Source of the DNA: an uncultured Bacteroidales bacterium
GTDB taxonomy: Bacteria > Bacteroidota > Bacteroidia > Bacteroidales > UBA932
DNA length: 64,000 nt
Assembly (NCBI GenBank): GCA_949300335.1
Contig: CASGDV010000023.1
Coordinates: 62,001-126,000, forward strand
Direction of reading: 5' to 3'
Below are positions 8,358-18,005 of the stretch, one piece after another. The notes beneath the pieces were generated by a model. That model was not told where the DNA came from. It saw only the letters and a list, made by a program, of their open reading frames with translations, and did not search any database. Position 1 is the first letter of the stretch; every line of letters starts with the position of its first letter. A program made the translations under genes and the position numbers.

Positions 8358-10202
8358 ATGAGAATGAAATCAGTTTTTAGAGGAATTCTCTGGGCATCTG
8401 TCCTTTGTTTCGGGTTGGCATTTGTCAGCTCCTGTCAAGAGGACGGTCCTGCCGGCGGAGATGTCGAAACTACCGTAGGTAGTATTTCCGGTGTTGTTAC
8501 TGACACTGACGGTCAGCCTATTTCTGCGGTTGTCGTAGCTGTCAAGGATTTTGACCAGACTGCCCAGACAGCTGAGGATGGTACTTACTCTTTGCCTAAT
8601 GTCTCATTCAAGGGTGTAGCATTCGTAACCTTTACAAAGGAAGGGTATTCGACTATCGGAATGACTGTTCCAGCCGATCATTTCGTAGATGGCCAGATTG
8701 TTCTCAATCCGGTTATGGAATTCGGTAATGCTGTCATCAAAGGTACCGTTCTGGATGGAGGAAATTCAAATGCTCCGTTGAAAGACGTTACTGTAAGCAT
8801 TGGAATTCAGACAACAGTTACTGATGAGGCCGGTGCCTATACTTTCGAAGGTCTGACACTTCAGGATTATGAAGTGAAATTTACGAAAGCCGGTTATCCC
8901 GAATATACAAAGAAGGTAACCAAAGGAACATTGATCGCTTCGGACGGTACAGTTGAAATCGGTTCTGTCATTTTGGGTGGTGCTGAACTTCTTCCAGGTC
9001 TTGCAATACAGAATTTGATTGACGCTGATGAGTGGACATTCAATGACTATCGTGGCGGATATAGCCGTGGTGGCGGAGTAGTTGACTGGTCAACCTCTTT
9101 CATGTCAGCTCAGATCAAGTTTGCTGGAATCAACTGGGAAATGCAGAATGAAGGATGTACTCTTAGAGGAGAAAACAATGGTTCAGCTGCTGAGAATCTC
9201 AATGACTTTGCAAGTTTCTGCTATGGAAAGAAGTTGATTACTGAGGACAACAAGATCTTCACTATCTATGCAAGAACACATCAGGGTTCACTTTCTACTC
9301 CTGCAAAATGGGGAGTTGCCGTAATCGATATGTCTGCCGCTTCTCCAAAGGTTGATGTGGTCGGTGGTGTACGTGAGCATCCATCAACAGACTATACAGA
9401 ATTTGAATTCGACCTCAGCGACTATGTCGGAAAAGAGGTTGTTATAGCTCCGGGTATATATTATACTACATGGTGGGTTCAGTTGTGTCTTGCTCACTTC
9501 TCTTTTGCAAAGGAAAAGAATATGGGTGACAATTATCTTCCTGGAACTCCGGTTTCCGGCCTGACAGCTGACGGACGGGATTCAGACTGGCATATGACTC
9601 AGGAGATGGTACGTTCTACGATGACTCATCCGGGAACATCTTTTATTGGGTATATTCCTAATGGAATTTCAATCAACAATAAGTCAAATCCTGCATATCA
9701 GCCATTGCACGGAACTGACAACATCATGTCGGAGTGGGCTTTTATGTATGTGAATAAGGATACGGAACCGCTTGCAAGTGAGGGCTTTGTAATCAAGACA
9801 AGGTCAGGTGTCTCTGCTGACTACAATGTTCCTGAGTCTTATTTCTATAACAAGTTTGCAATAAATGCCGCAAACAATGAGATGGTTATAACTGTAAGGA
9901 ATTTCGATGCATCCGTACCTACGATATTCAAGGTTACTGCAATTACAGAGGACGGTAAGGTATCGCATCTTGCTCCTGTATCCAATACTGCTCAGCAGGC
10001 TGCTGCAGTTTCCGGAGGCAACGGTTGCTGGAGTTTCATCAACAACCAGGGAAGTACCGGAACTCCTGATGAATATGCACAGTTCGTATATGACCTCTCA
10101 AGCTATACCGGTGAAAATGTCATGATAACTTTGGGCGTATTCAAGGGTGACGTTTCAGACGGCGAACAGAAACTTTGCATTTACGGAATCGATTTGAACT
10201 AG
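8358..10202 (+). CDS. Lipoprotein with two carboxypeptidase-regulatory-like domains and paired sandwich domains
   Basis: A 614-residue lipoprotein; the lipobox ends at Cys26 (FVSSC), and the QED that follows resembles the Bacteroides surface-export signal. Two carboxypeptidase-regulatory-like beta domains (about 42-120 and 125-208) are followed by two related sandwich modules, whose similarity shows in YTEFEFDLSDYVGKEVVIAP and, near the C-terminus, YAQFVYDLSSYTGENVMI. No enzyme motif is seen. As the first gene of the locus, before GH76 and SusC/D, it is best read as a surface glycan-binding protein; that is inference. It is the gene closest to the phased repeats at 8218-8247. Confidence 0.8.
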   Translation: MRMKSVFRGILWASVLCFGLAFVSSCQEDGPAGGDVETTVGSISGVVTDTDGQPISAVVVAVKDFDQTAQTAEDGTYSLPNVSFKGVAFVTFTKEGYSTIGMTVPADHFVDGQIVLNPVMEFGNAVIKGTVLDGGNSNAPLKDVTVSIGIQTTVTDEAGAYTFEGLTLQDYEVKFTKAGYPEYTKKVTKGTLIASDGTVEIGSVILGGAELLPGLAIQNLIDADEWTFNDYRGGYSRGGGVVDWSTSFMSAQIKFAGINWEMQNEGCTLRGENNGSAAENLNDFASFCYGKKLITEDNKIFTIYARTHQGSLSTPAKWGVAVIDMSAASPKVDVVGGVREHPSTDYTEFEFDLSDYVGKEVVIAPGIYYTTWWVQLCLAHFSFAKEKNMGDNYLPGTPVSGLTADGRDSDWHMTQEMVRSTMTHPGTSFIGYIPNGISINNKSNPAYQPLHGTDNIMSEWAFMYVNKDTEPLASEGFVIKTRSGVSADYNVPESYFYNKFAINAANNEMVITVRNFDASVPTIFKVTAITEDGKVSHLAPVSNTAQQAAAVSGGNGCWSFINNQGSTGTPDEYAQFVYDLSSYTGENVMITLGVFKGDVSDGEQKLCIYGIDLN

Positions 10203-10218
10203 TTTTAGAATATATATC

Positions 10219-10262
10219 GGGTTTGTACTCATACGGATAACAGTGGGTATGGGTACAAATCC
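10219..10262 (+). other. Intercistronic 16-bp hairpin
   Basis: Arms 10219-10234 and 10247-10262 pair along 16 positions, with two of them G-T, around a 12-nt loop, in the 73-bp gap between the lead lipoprotein and the GH76-like gene. No T run follows, so it is not an ordinary terminator. It may protect the upstream transcript end or reduce downstream expression. Confidence 0.65.
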
Positions 10263-10275
10263 ATCTATATAAATT

Positions 10276-11742
10276 ATGAATAGACTGAAGATAATATTAC
10301 TGGCTCTTTTATGTTCTCTTACTGCATGTGCTTCATGCTCCAAGAATAATGGAGATTCAGGTACAGACGGTAACGATGGACATATAACTTCAGAGAATAA
10401 GGTGGAGCAGAATCTCCTTCGTTCCATGCAGCTTATCGACAATGCCATGTCCAATTATTTTGATGGGACTGCGATGTCTCGGTACTACAATCCTTATACG
10501 GGAGTGAAATCGGACGAGATAGGCAGTGTATGGATGTATACTTCCGCCATCGAAGCTGTCAATGCGGTGCTTGCAGGCCTTGATGCCCAAAAGAATGAGG
10601 GTGACAATACCTTGTATGACAAGTACTTTACAAAGTACTCATCATTGTTGTCAAAACTTTTTGATGGCTTGGCATATTATGAAGGAAGTTTCAGACTGAC
10701 TTCATTTACAGGTACGAACGACTGGTCCGTTTATGCTGTGAACCGTGCATCTTCTCCGGGAAGTGCGAATGTCACGGGAGTCTTGAATGTTTATGATGAC
10801 CAGCAATGGCTGGTACGTGAACTTATAGAGTCATATAAACTCACAGGCGAAAACCGATATCTGGAAAAGGCTGAGTATCTTGCTTCCTATGTCCTTGACG
10901 GTTGGGATTGTACTCTTGATGAGAACGGCAATGAAAACGGAGGTATTCCTTGGGGACCGGGCTATACAACTAAACACTCATGCAGCAACGGACCATTCAT
11001 AAGTCCGCTGGTATGGCTTTCGGAAATGTATAAGGATAAATCCGATGTCGTCGACTACAAGTATATCGAAGCTTCCGGAAGCAGGGTTTCCAAAAGCATG
11101 CTGAAGTCTGAATATTATCTCATGTATGCCCGTAAGGTGTATGACTATATGAAGTCACATCTCTATATTCAGGAAAGCGGAGTCTATGATGATATGATGG
11201 GAGGTATCCAGAATGATGACAAATATATCATAGAAAACGGTATCGCATATGAAATGGTGGACGGAGTAAAATATCGTGCTAATACGAAATTGAATGACAG
11301 GGTCGGACCTCCGATTTCGTATAACAGCGGTACCATGCTTTCAGGAGCTGCGGATTTGTATAGGGTGACATCTCAGTCCAATTATCTGGAGGATCTTGAA
11401 AAGCTGACTGATGACAGTTTCAAGTATTTTGCCAAAAAAGATGTCTCCGTAAAGGATTATTATACTTATACGATAACTGGCTTCAACAATTGGTTCAATG
11501 GCGTGTTGTGCCGCGGTTATGTTGATGCTTCAGAGCATACGGAGAAGGCTGCCTTGCCGGTTAAGAGCTTTCAGGATAATCTGGATTATGCATATGATAA
11601 ATTCCTTTATCAAAATATGTTGCCGGAAAGTCTTCTAGGCGGTTGGAACAGGGATACATCAAAAAATTCAGTTGAAGGTATGTTCACTTTTGCATTTGCT
11701 GCCGAATATGCAGTATTGGCGAAATATCTCATGCTAAACTAA
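10276..11742 (+). CDS. GH76-like alpha-mannanase lipoprotein
   Basis: A 488-residue lipoprotein, lipobox LTAC with Cys18. The fold expected from the sequence is an (alpha/alpha)6 barrel. GH76 traits are the paired aspartates in VYDDQQWLVREL (Asp174, Asp175), matching the catalytic DD of endo-alpha-1,6-mannanases, ISYNSGTML (compare the usual YNxG in this family), and the repeated helix pattern SYKLTGENRYLEKA. Such enzymes cut the alpha-1,6 mannan backbone at the cell surface or in the periplasm. Cotranscription with SusC (25 bp downstream) and the GH92 gene further on agree with alpha-mannan use. The exact linkage is not proven by sequence. Confidence 0.8.
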   Translation: MNRLKIILLALLCSLTACASCSKNNGDSGTDGNDGHITSENKVEQNLLRSMQLIDNAMSNYFDGTAMSRYYNPYTGVKSDEIGSVWMYTSAIEAVNAVLAGLDAQKNEGDNTLYDKYFTKYSSLLSKLFDGLAYYEGSFRLTSFTGTNDWSVYAVNRASSPGSANVTGVLNVYDDQQWLVRELIESYKLTGENRYLEKAEYLASYVLDGWDCTLDENGNENGGIPWGPGYTTKHSCSNGPFISPLVWLSEMYKDKSDVVDYKYIEASGSRVSKSMLKSEYYLMYARKVYDYMKSHLYIQESGVYDDMMGGIQNDDKYIIENGIAYEMVDGVKYRANTKLNDRVGPPISYNSGTMLSGAADLYRVTSQSNYLEDLEKLTDDSFKYFAKKDVSVKDYYTYTITGFNNWFNGVLCRGYVDASEHTEKAALPVKSFQDNLDYAYDKFLYQNMLPESLLGGWNRDTSKNSVEGMFTFAFAAEYAVLAKYLMLN

Positions 11743-11767
11743 CTAATTCTAATATAACCCATTAATT

Positions 11768-14700
11768 ATGAAGAAATACGATAATAAATCGTGCTTTTCA
11801 CGCATCTTGGTTGCGTTGTTGATTTTCTGCGCACCGGTTTTGATGCATGCCCAGAATACCATTGAGGTTTCTGGTACGGTAATCGATGACACAAACCAGC
11901 CCGTCATCGGTGCGAGTGTTATGGTCAAGGGCTCCAATACAGGTGTCCCTACGGATCTGGATGGTAAATACACAATATCTGTGCCATCTAACGCAGTATT
12001 GGAATTCTCCTTTGTGGGGTTAGCAACCGTCACAGAAAATGTCAACGGCCGTTCGACGATCAATGTTGTGATGCAGGCTGACCAGACTTTCCTTGAGGCT
12101 ACAGTCGTAGTCGGTTACGGTACACAGAAGAAAGGTTCCATTTCCGGTGCGGTTTCAGGTGTAGGTTCTGATGACATCATCACGACAAAATCCGAGAACC
12201 CTCAGAACATGCTTACCGGTAAGGTTCCTGGTCTCCGTGTATGGCAGAAAACCGCAGAGCCTGGTTCTTACAACAATGCATTCGATATCCGAGGTCTCGG
12301 TTCACCACTTGTAATTATCGACGGTATTCCGCGTACTGTAGAGGACTTCCAGAGACTCAATGCTCAGGATATAGAAAATGTATCTGTCCTGAAGGATGCA
12401 TCGGCTTCCATCTATGGTGTCCGTGCAGCAAACGGTGTCGTTCTCGTTACGACAAAATCAGGTGGAGAAGGCAAGGTTTCTGTAAATTACAACGGTTCCT
12501 TCACTTTCCAGACGCCTTCAAGAATGCCTAAACTTGCTTCCGTATATGACGCTATGGATTTGTTCAACGAAAAATCCATGAACAATATCAACGGAGGAAA
12601 TATACTTTATGATGAATCGTGGTATGAAGAGTATAGGAATGGAACAAGAAGGTCTACGGATTGGAATGAACTCGTTTTTGCTGACTGGGCTCCTCAGACG
12701 CAGCATGATCTTAGTATTTCCGGTGGAACAGAGAGAGTTCAGTATTATGTAAGTATGGGCTATCTCTATCAGGAAGGTTTCTTCAAGTCAGGTGACCTTA
12801 ATTATGGTAAATACAACCTCCGTTCTAATGTGAAGGCAGAGCTTGCAAGGGGACTTGATTTCAATATCAATATCGCAGCTTTGGCTGACCAGCAGCATAA
12901 TCCTTATACTAATTCCGTAATGCTTATCAGAAACTACTGGAAACAGGGTATGTTGTATCCGGCATATGCAGACGATGAGAATACGATGTTGAACTATGAA
13001 GGATTGGATCTTGATCAGAATACTGTTGGTATGATGACTTCCGATATATCTGGTTACAGACTTTACAAGAAAAAGACTTTCCAGTCATCGGCTTCGCTCG
13101 AGTATGACTTCGGTACCATTTCAAATGCTTTGAAAGGACTTTCTGTAAAGGGTGTATTCAGCTATGACTTCCGTTATGATGACAATGAGGAGTTCCGCAA
13201 GGAATATTATGTATATGCAAGGAAAGATGACGGAACCTACGATCAGAAGGTCTTCAATGAAAGTACACCTAACAGATTGAAAAAAGCTTCATATAACAAA
13301 CAGCAGGTGCTTGCACAGGCTCTCATAAACTATGACAGGACTTTTGCAGAAAAACATAAAGTCGGTGCCCTGCTTGGTTGGGAAGTTCAGAAACAGGAAG
13401 GTAACAACTATTTTGCGCAGGGCGAACTGATGTTCGGTACACCTTATTTCACTGCATTGGCAAAGGATAATCAGACAGTCGGTATTGATTCCGGTCTGCG
13501 TTCTTTCTATGAAATAGGTTATGAAGCTTTGATAGGACGTTTGAATTACGTATACGATGACCGTTATATCATCGAGGGACAGTTCCGTTATGACGGTTCG
13601 TCTAAGTTTGCTCCAGGTCATCAGTGGGGATTCTTCCCTTCAGTATCAGGTGCTTGGCGTATTTCCGAGGAACCGTTCTTCAAGAACAGCTCTGCATTGT
13701 CATTCATCAATCAATTGAAACTTCGTGCCAGCTACGGTATCCTTGGAGATGACAGCGGCCTGAACTATGAGTGGCAGACAGGTTATGAGTATCAGGGAGG
13801 TTCATCAAGTGATAACGGATATTACAATGGATATGCTCCTGGATATATATTTGATGGGTCATTCGTTTACGGAGCCAATCCTATGCCTATTCCGAATGAG
13901 AATATTACATGGCTGACATCGCATACTTTCAACGTGGGTGTTGATTTCGAGGCTTGGAACGGCAAGTTGGGCGCAGCATTCGATTATTTCCACCGTGCAA
14001 GATACGGTATTTTCAAGCAAAATTCAAATGAACTGCCTACGGTAGTAGGAGCTTCACCTTCAATGGAAAATGCAGACAGCGACAGCCATATGGGTTTCGA
14101 ACTTGAACTTTCACACAGAAACAGGGTTGGTGATTTCTCATATGAACTCAAGGGTATATTGACAATCACAAGACAGAAATACCTTGTGTCCGTAACAAAG
14201 GGTAACTATGGTAACTCATACGACAAATGGCGTAACGACAACCTGAATGACCGTTACCAGGGCGTCCAGTTCGGTTATGAAAGCGCTGGCCGTTATGAGA
14301 GCTGGGAAGACATATGGTCTTATCCTATTTACAAGGAAAATGGTATAATCCCTGGTGACTATAAATATCTCGACTGGAACGGCGATGGTGAAATCAACGA
14401 CAAAGATAAGCATCCATATGCATTCGACCAGACTCCGTGGATGAACTACAGTTTGTCTTTCAATGGAGCATGGAAAAGCCTGGATTTCAGCATATTGCTT
14501 CAGGGTTCAGCTCTCGGTTCAATGTCATATGCAGAACCATATTATTCAATTTGGGGTAATGGAGCTCTTGAGATGTTCCTTGACAGGTGGCATCCGGTAG
14601 ATCCAATGGCAGATCCGTATGATCCGAATACAGAATGGGTATCCGGCCATTATGCCATGATGGGACATACTCCGGATGCAAACTCTGACTTCAATCGTGT

Positions 14701-14920
14701 CAGCACTGCATATCTGAGGTTGAAGAGCATCGAGATCGGTTATACACTTCCGCGTTTCAAGAATGCGCAGAACTTTGCTTTGAGAGTATTCTTCAATGCT
14801 TATAATCCGTTTACGATTACAGGCGTGAAGTTCCTCGATCCGGAGCATCCTGATTCCGACTACGGTCGTCTGTATCCGTTGAACAAGACTTATACTCTTG
14901 GTTTGAATCTCTCATTCTAA
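11768..14920 (+). CDS. susC: SusC-type TonB-dependent outer-membrane glycan transporter
   Basis: A 1050-residue SusC/RagA protein. It has a signal peptide (cleavage near LMHAQ, residue 27), an N-terminal carboxypeptidase-regulatory-like domain (about 30-105: VSGTVIDDTNQPVIGASV), the TonB-box region (ATVVVGYGTQKK), a plug domain (about 120-230, with SIYGVRAANGVVLVTTKSG) and a large beta-barrel ending in the typical outer-membrane C-terminus GLNLSF. It imports oligosaccharides with energy from TonB, with SusD as its lid. susD starts 28 bp downstream. The specific glycan is inferred from the neighbouring GH76 and GH92 enzymes. Confidence 0.96.
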   Translation: MKKYDNKSCFSRILVALLIFCAPVLMHAQNTIEVSGTVIDDTNQPVIGASVMVKGSNTGVPTDLDGKYTISVPSNAVLEFSFVGLATVTENVNGRSTINVVMQADQTFLEATVVVGYGTQKKGSISGAVSGVGSDDIITTKSENPQNMLTGKVPGLRVWQKTAEPGSYNNAFDIRGLGSPLVIIDGIPRTVEDFQRLNAQDIENVSVLKDASASIYGVRAANGVVLVTTKSGGEGKVSVNYNGSFTFQTPSRMPKLASVYDAMDLFNEKSMNNINGGNILYDESWYEEYRNGTRRSTDWNELVFADWAPQTQHDLSISGGTERVQYYVSMGYLYQEGFFKSGDLNYGKYNLRSNVKAELARGLDFNINIAALADQQHNPYTNSVMLIRNYWKQGMLYPAYADDENTMLNYEGLDLDQNTVGMMTSDISGYRLYKKKTFQSSASLEYDFGTISNALKGLSVKGVFSYDFRYDDNEEFRKEYYVYARKDDGTYDQKVFNESTPNRLKKASYNKQQVLAQALINYDRTFAEKHKVGALLGWEVQKQEGNNYFAQGELMFGTPYFTALAKDNQTVGIDSGLRSFYEIGYEALIGRLNYVYDDRYIIEGQFRYDGSSKFAPGHQWGFFPSVSGAWRISEEPFFKNSSALSFINQLKLRASYGILGDDSGLNYEWQTGYEYQGGSSSDNGYYNGYAPGYIFDGSFVYGANPMPIPNENITWLTSHTFNVGVDFEAWNGKLGAAFDYFHRARYGIFKQNSNELPTVVGASPSMENADSDSHMGFELELSHRNRVGDFSYELKGILTITRQKYLVSVTKGNYGNSYDKWRNDNLNDRYQGVQFGYESAGRYESWEDIWSYPIYKENGIIPGDYKYLDWNGDGEINDKDKHPYAFDQTPWMNYSLSFNGAWKSLDFSILLQGSALGSMSYAEPYYSIWGNGALEMFLDRWHPVDPMADPYDPNTEWVSGHYAMMGHTPDANSDFNRVSTAYLRLKSIEIGYTLPRFKNAQNFALRVFFNAYNPFTITGVKFLDPEHPDSDYGRLYPLNKTYTLGLNLSF

Positions 14921-14948
14921 TTAAATCAGTGTAATTTAAATTGAAACA

Positions 14949-17021
14949 ATGATGAAAAAATCTATATTATTTTCACTTGTCTGCCTTTTGATGATCACGT
15001 CTTGTGTCAACATGGATCTCCCGTCTAAGAACAAGATATCCGATGATGACCTCATGTCGACTCAGTCAGGTATGGCTATTTATATGGCAAGATTGTATAG
15101 TCTTCTGCCGGTAGAAGACTTCAAATATATGGCGCAGTGGGGTATTCCGAGAAGGAGTTCATGGCTCGGATGTCTCGGTATCGAAGGAACTGGTGAAGCT
15201 CTTACCCGAGACGGAATATGTACATCTTTCACTGGGGAAGAAGATTCATACTGGAGTGAGCCTTTGAAACTGATCAGAGAGGCCAACCACTTGATTGCAA
15301 CTCTTCCTGAATATAAGGACAATTATGCCGAGGTTTCTTTCAATGAATACCTTGGAGAAGGTTATTTCGTACGTGCTATGGCTTTCTATCAGATGGCCCG
15401 CAGGTTCGGAGGTATTCCTCTCCCATTGACTGAAATAGAGTATACTCCGGATGAACCGGAAAAAATGGAAGTTCCGCGTTCTTCCGAGGAAGATACTTGG
15501 AATCAGATTCTTGCAGACTTTACTACTGCTGCCGAACTTCTGCCTCAAACGGCAGCCAAGAGCGGTTATGCAAATAAATATGTAGCTCTTGCATACAAAG
15601 CAGAAGCAATGCTTTATGCCGGTTGTGTGGCCAAGTACAACGAGACTGTTGCAGGACGTTTGACCGGTTTGGGAGAGAAAACAGGAGTTCGTGTTATCGG
15701 TTTTGCCAGCGACAGATGGCAGGAAGCGTCAATCAAATATTTCACGGAAGCCTACAAGGCTGCAAGGGAAATCATGAAAGACGGTAAATACAGCCTTTAT
15801 AAGGCAAAATGGGTTGCAGGTGACAAGGAAGCCATATATCAGAATATGGTTGATATGTTTAGCGACCTGTCGAGTCCAGAGAATATCTTCGTAAGGGAAT
15901 ATAGCTATCCTTCTCTGACTCACGGTATTGATGCATATAGCTCACCTTATTCATGGCGTGCTCCTTTGAGTGCCGGAACTTGTCCAACTCTTGATTTTGT
16001 CGAGCTTTTTGACGGTCTGCCTCGTTATCCGGACGGAACGCTCAAGGTTACGGATGGTAACACGAATACAGAAGGAAATTACATCCTCTATGACGATCCT
16101 ATGGATCTTTTCAAGGATGTGGAACCTCGTCTCCGTGCATATGTGATCTTGCCTATGGATACATTCAGAAACAAGGAAATTGAGGTTAGGGGAGGAATTT
16201 ATACCGGTGCACTTCCTATCAAACCGCTTCACAGCGATTATTCATATCAGACTGCAAATGTTGAATATCAGCATCTTGAAGCTTATACAGGATCTCCGAA
16301 AACACTTTATCTGAGTCCGAATGCATTGACTTCTCAGGAGACTGTAGAGGTAAAAGGTGAACAAATGACAGCTGCAGGATATGAAGGACCTTTCTATTCT
16401 AATGGTGAGGCTACTATAACCGGATTCTATCTTAGAAAATATCTTGATCCGAATATGAAGCTTGAGGATATCGGAGAAGGCAAGTCAGACCAGCCGTTCA
16501 TTCTGATGAGATATGCTGACGTTCTTCTCGCTGCTGCAGAAGCTGCCGTTGAACTTGAACTTGCCGGTGCTCCTTGTCCGGTTGACGGTGACAACATGCT
16601 TCAGATTGCTACAGATGCCATCAATGACATCAGGGAAAGAGCTGGTGCAGAACTTCTCACTTCGACTCTGAAGGGAGATATCGAAAGCCGCAACATCGTC
16701 CGCAAGGAACGCCGTAAAGAGCTTGCTTTCGAGCACAAGTCAAAATGGGATATCAGGCGTTGGAGAGTCATTCATGAAGAAGGCAGAGACGGATTCTGGG
16801 GAATGGAAAAGGATGCATCCACATACAGTTCCGGTATCCGGTTCATGTTCCGCGGACTTTATCCGTTCTATTCTACCGAAGCCGACAAATATTTCTTCGA
16901 TGCTCATTTCCAGTGGGTGGCAAGAAAAACTTTCAGCTACAATGTCGTTGATTACTATTTTGAAATACCTTCGGGAGAAGTTTCAAAGAGTAAAGTGATA
17001 GATCAGCAACCAAACAGATAA
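14949..17021 (+). CDS. susD: SusD/RagB-type surface glycan-binding lipoprotein
   Basis: A 690-residue lipoprotein (lipobox ITSC near residue 19; a second ATG at 14952 is possible). SusD features: N-terminal TPR-like helices with LIREANHLIATLPEY, GEGYFVRAMAFYQMARRFGG, and the C-terminal RKERRKELAFEHKSKWDIRRW. It caps the SusC transporter and delivers glycan to it at the outer surface. At 690 residues it is longer than the archetype of about 550, with extra sequence in the middle (about 260-460) that may shape the binding site. The DUF3823 gene begins 16 bp downstream. Confidence 0.95.
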   Translation: MMKKSILFSLVCLLMITSCVNMDLPSKNKISDDDLMSTQSGMAIYMARLYSLLPVEDFKYMAQWGIPRRSSWLGCLGIEGTGEALTRDGICTSFTGEEDSYWSEPLKLIREANHLIATLPEYKDNYAEVSFNEYLGEGYFVRAMAFYQMARRFGGIPLPLTEIEYTPDEPEKMEVPRSSEEDTWNQILADFTTAAELLPQTAAKSGYANKYVALAYKAEAMLYAGCVAKYNETVAGRLTGLGEKTGVRVIGFASDRWQEASIKYFTEAYKAAREIMKDGKYSLYKAKWVAGDKEAIYQNMVDMFSDLSSPENIFVREYSYPSLTHGIDAYSSPYSWRAPLSAGTCPTLDFVELFDGLPRYPDGTLKVTDGNTNTEGNYILYDDPMDLFKDVEPRLRAYVILPMDTFRNKEIEVRGGIYTGALPIKPLHSDYSYQTANVEYQHLEAYTGSPKTLYLSPNALTSQETVEVKGEQMTAAGYEGPFYSNGEATITGFYLRKYLDPNMKLEDIGEGKSDQPFILMRYADVLLAAAEAAVELELAGAPCPVDGDNMLQIATDAINDIRERAGAELLTSTLKGDIESRNIVRKERRKELAFEHKSKWDIRRWRVIHEEGRDGFWGMEKDASTYSSGIRFMFRGLYPFYSTEADKYFFDAHFQWVARKTFSYNVVDYYFEIPSGEVSKSKVIDQQPNR

Positions 17022-17037
17022 AAAGAGAGGACCAAAT

Positions 17038-17853
17038 ATGAAAAAAATATTATCTTATACTTTAATTGCTTCGGGATTGCTTTTGGCCAGTTCCTGTTCA
17101 TTCTTCAAACTGGACAACTATGAGGCGCCTGAAGAGACTCTGAGAGGTTCAGTAGTAGACATTCAGACAGGTGCTCCTGTCCTTACCGACCAGGGATCCG
17201 AGGGTATCAGGGTCCGTCTTACTGAAACCAGCTGGGAAGGCAACGTCAATCCGCAGGATTTCTACTGCATGCCTGACGGTACATTCCAGAATACGAAACT
17301 TTTCGAGGCTGACTACAATATCCGCGTGGACGGTGCGTTCATTCCTATCGTAAGGGAAGATGCAGACGGAAATGTCATTTCCGACGAGTCTGTCAATACT
17401 CATATTAAAGGAGAGACCGAGGTACAGTTTCAGGTTTATCCGTTCCTCAATGTAGAGATTGTCGGTGTGCCTTATGTAAAGAACGGGCAGATTTATGCTG
17501 ACGTCAGGGTTACAAGGGCCGTTTCTCCTGAGAAATTCAAGGAGCTCGTGGAGCCTATGGGTGACTACAATGATGAATTTGTCAATATTACCGATATCCA
17601 GTTGTTCGTAGGTTATTCTTCTACAATGGGTTACCGCGCAAGGGATACGAGATGGTCAAATGCTATTGAATATGCAGGAAATTCTTTCGAGAAATTCCTC
17701 GGCCAGCCGATAACGATCAATTCTTTGGGATCCATCCCTTCCGGAAGGAAAGTATTCATCCGTGCTGCTGCACGTATAAATTACGATACTCCGAGGGGTA
17801 CCGGTACAAGAAGGTGGAATTACAGTCCTGTAATGGAAGTTCAGATTCCGTAA
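17038..17853 (+). CDS. DUF3823 surface lipoprotein
   Basis: A 271-residue lipoprotein (lipobox ASSC, Cys20). It has the DUF3823 layout: an N-terminal beta domain with LRGSVVDIQTGAPVL and PDGTFQNTKLF, then a second beta domain from about residue 130 with VTRAVSPEKF. DUF3823 proteins usually follow SusD in alpha-mannan and related loci and are thought to act as SusE-like glycan-binding partners; direct proof is limited. It is the last gene before a strong terminator and so closes the first transcription unit of the locus. Confidence 0.88.
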   Translation: MKKILSYTLIASGLLLASSCSFFKLDNYEAPEETLRGSVVDIQTGAPVLTDQGSEGIRVRLTETSWEGNVNPQDFYCMPDGTFQNTKLFEADYNIRVDGAFIPIVREDADGNVISDESVNTHIKGETEVQFQVYPFLNVEIVGVPYVKNGQIYADVRVTRAVSPEKFKELVEPMGDYNDEFVNITDIQLFVGYSSTMGYRARDTRWSNAIEYAGNSFEKFLGQPITINSLGSIPSGRKVFIRAAARINYDTPRGTGTRRWNYSPVMEVQIP

Positions 17854-17886
17854 TTTCTAAAACCTGAACCGGTCGATTAAATGTGA

Positions 17887-17923
17887 GGGGATGTTTGATC
17901 TTTTTGAACATCCCCTTTTATTT
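17887..17923 (+). terminator. Rho-independent terminator after the SusCD operon
   Basis: Perfect 9-bp stem, GGGGATGTT (17887-17895) with AACATCCCC (17907-17915), 11-nt loop, followed by TTTTATTT. It ends the unit that starts at 8358. Confidence 0.85.
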
Positions 17924-17955
17924 AGGGGCAAATGAACGGGCCCCGGAATAATGAT

Positions 17956-17963
17956 TATCTTTG
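17956..17963 (+). promoter_or_regulatory. Promoter -7 box for the GH42/GH164-like gene
   Basis: TATCTTTG, a full match to TAnnTTTG, lies between the terminator and the ATG at 18006, giving a leader of about 35-40 nt. It implies that the second half of the mannan locus is transcribed separately. Confidence 0.6.
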
Positions 17964-18005
17964 CAATCTGTTTTATCACTACTTAATTTTTAATTGCTAA
18001 TTACT

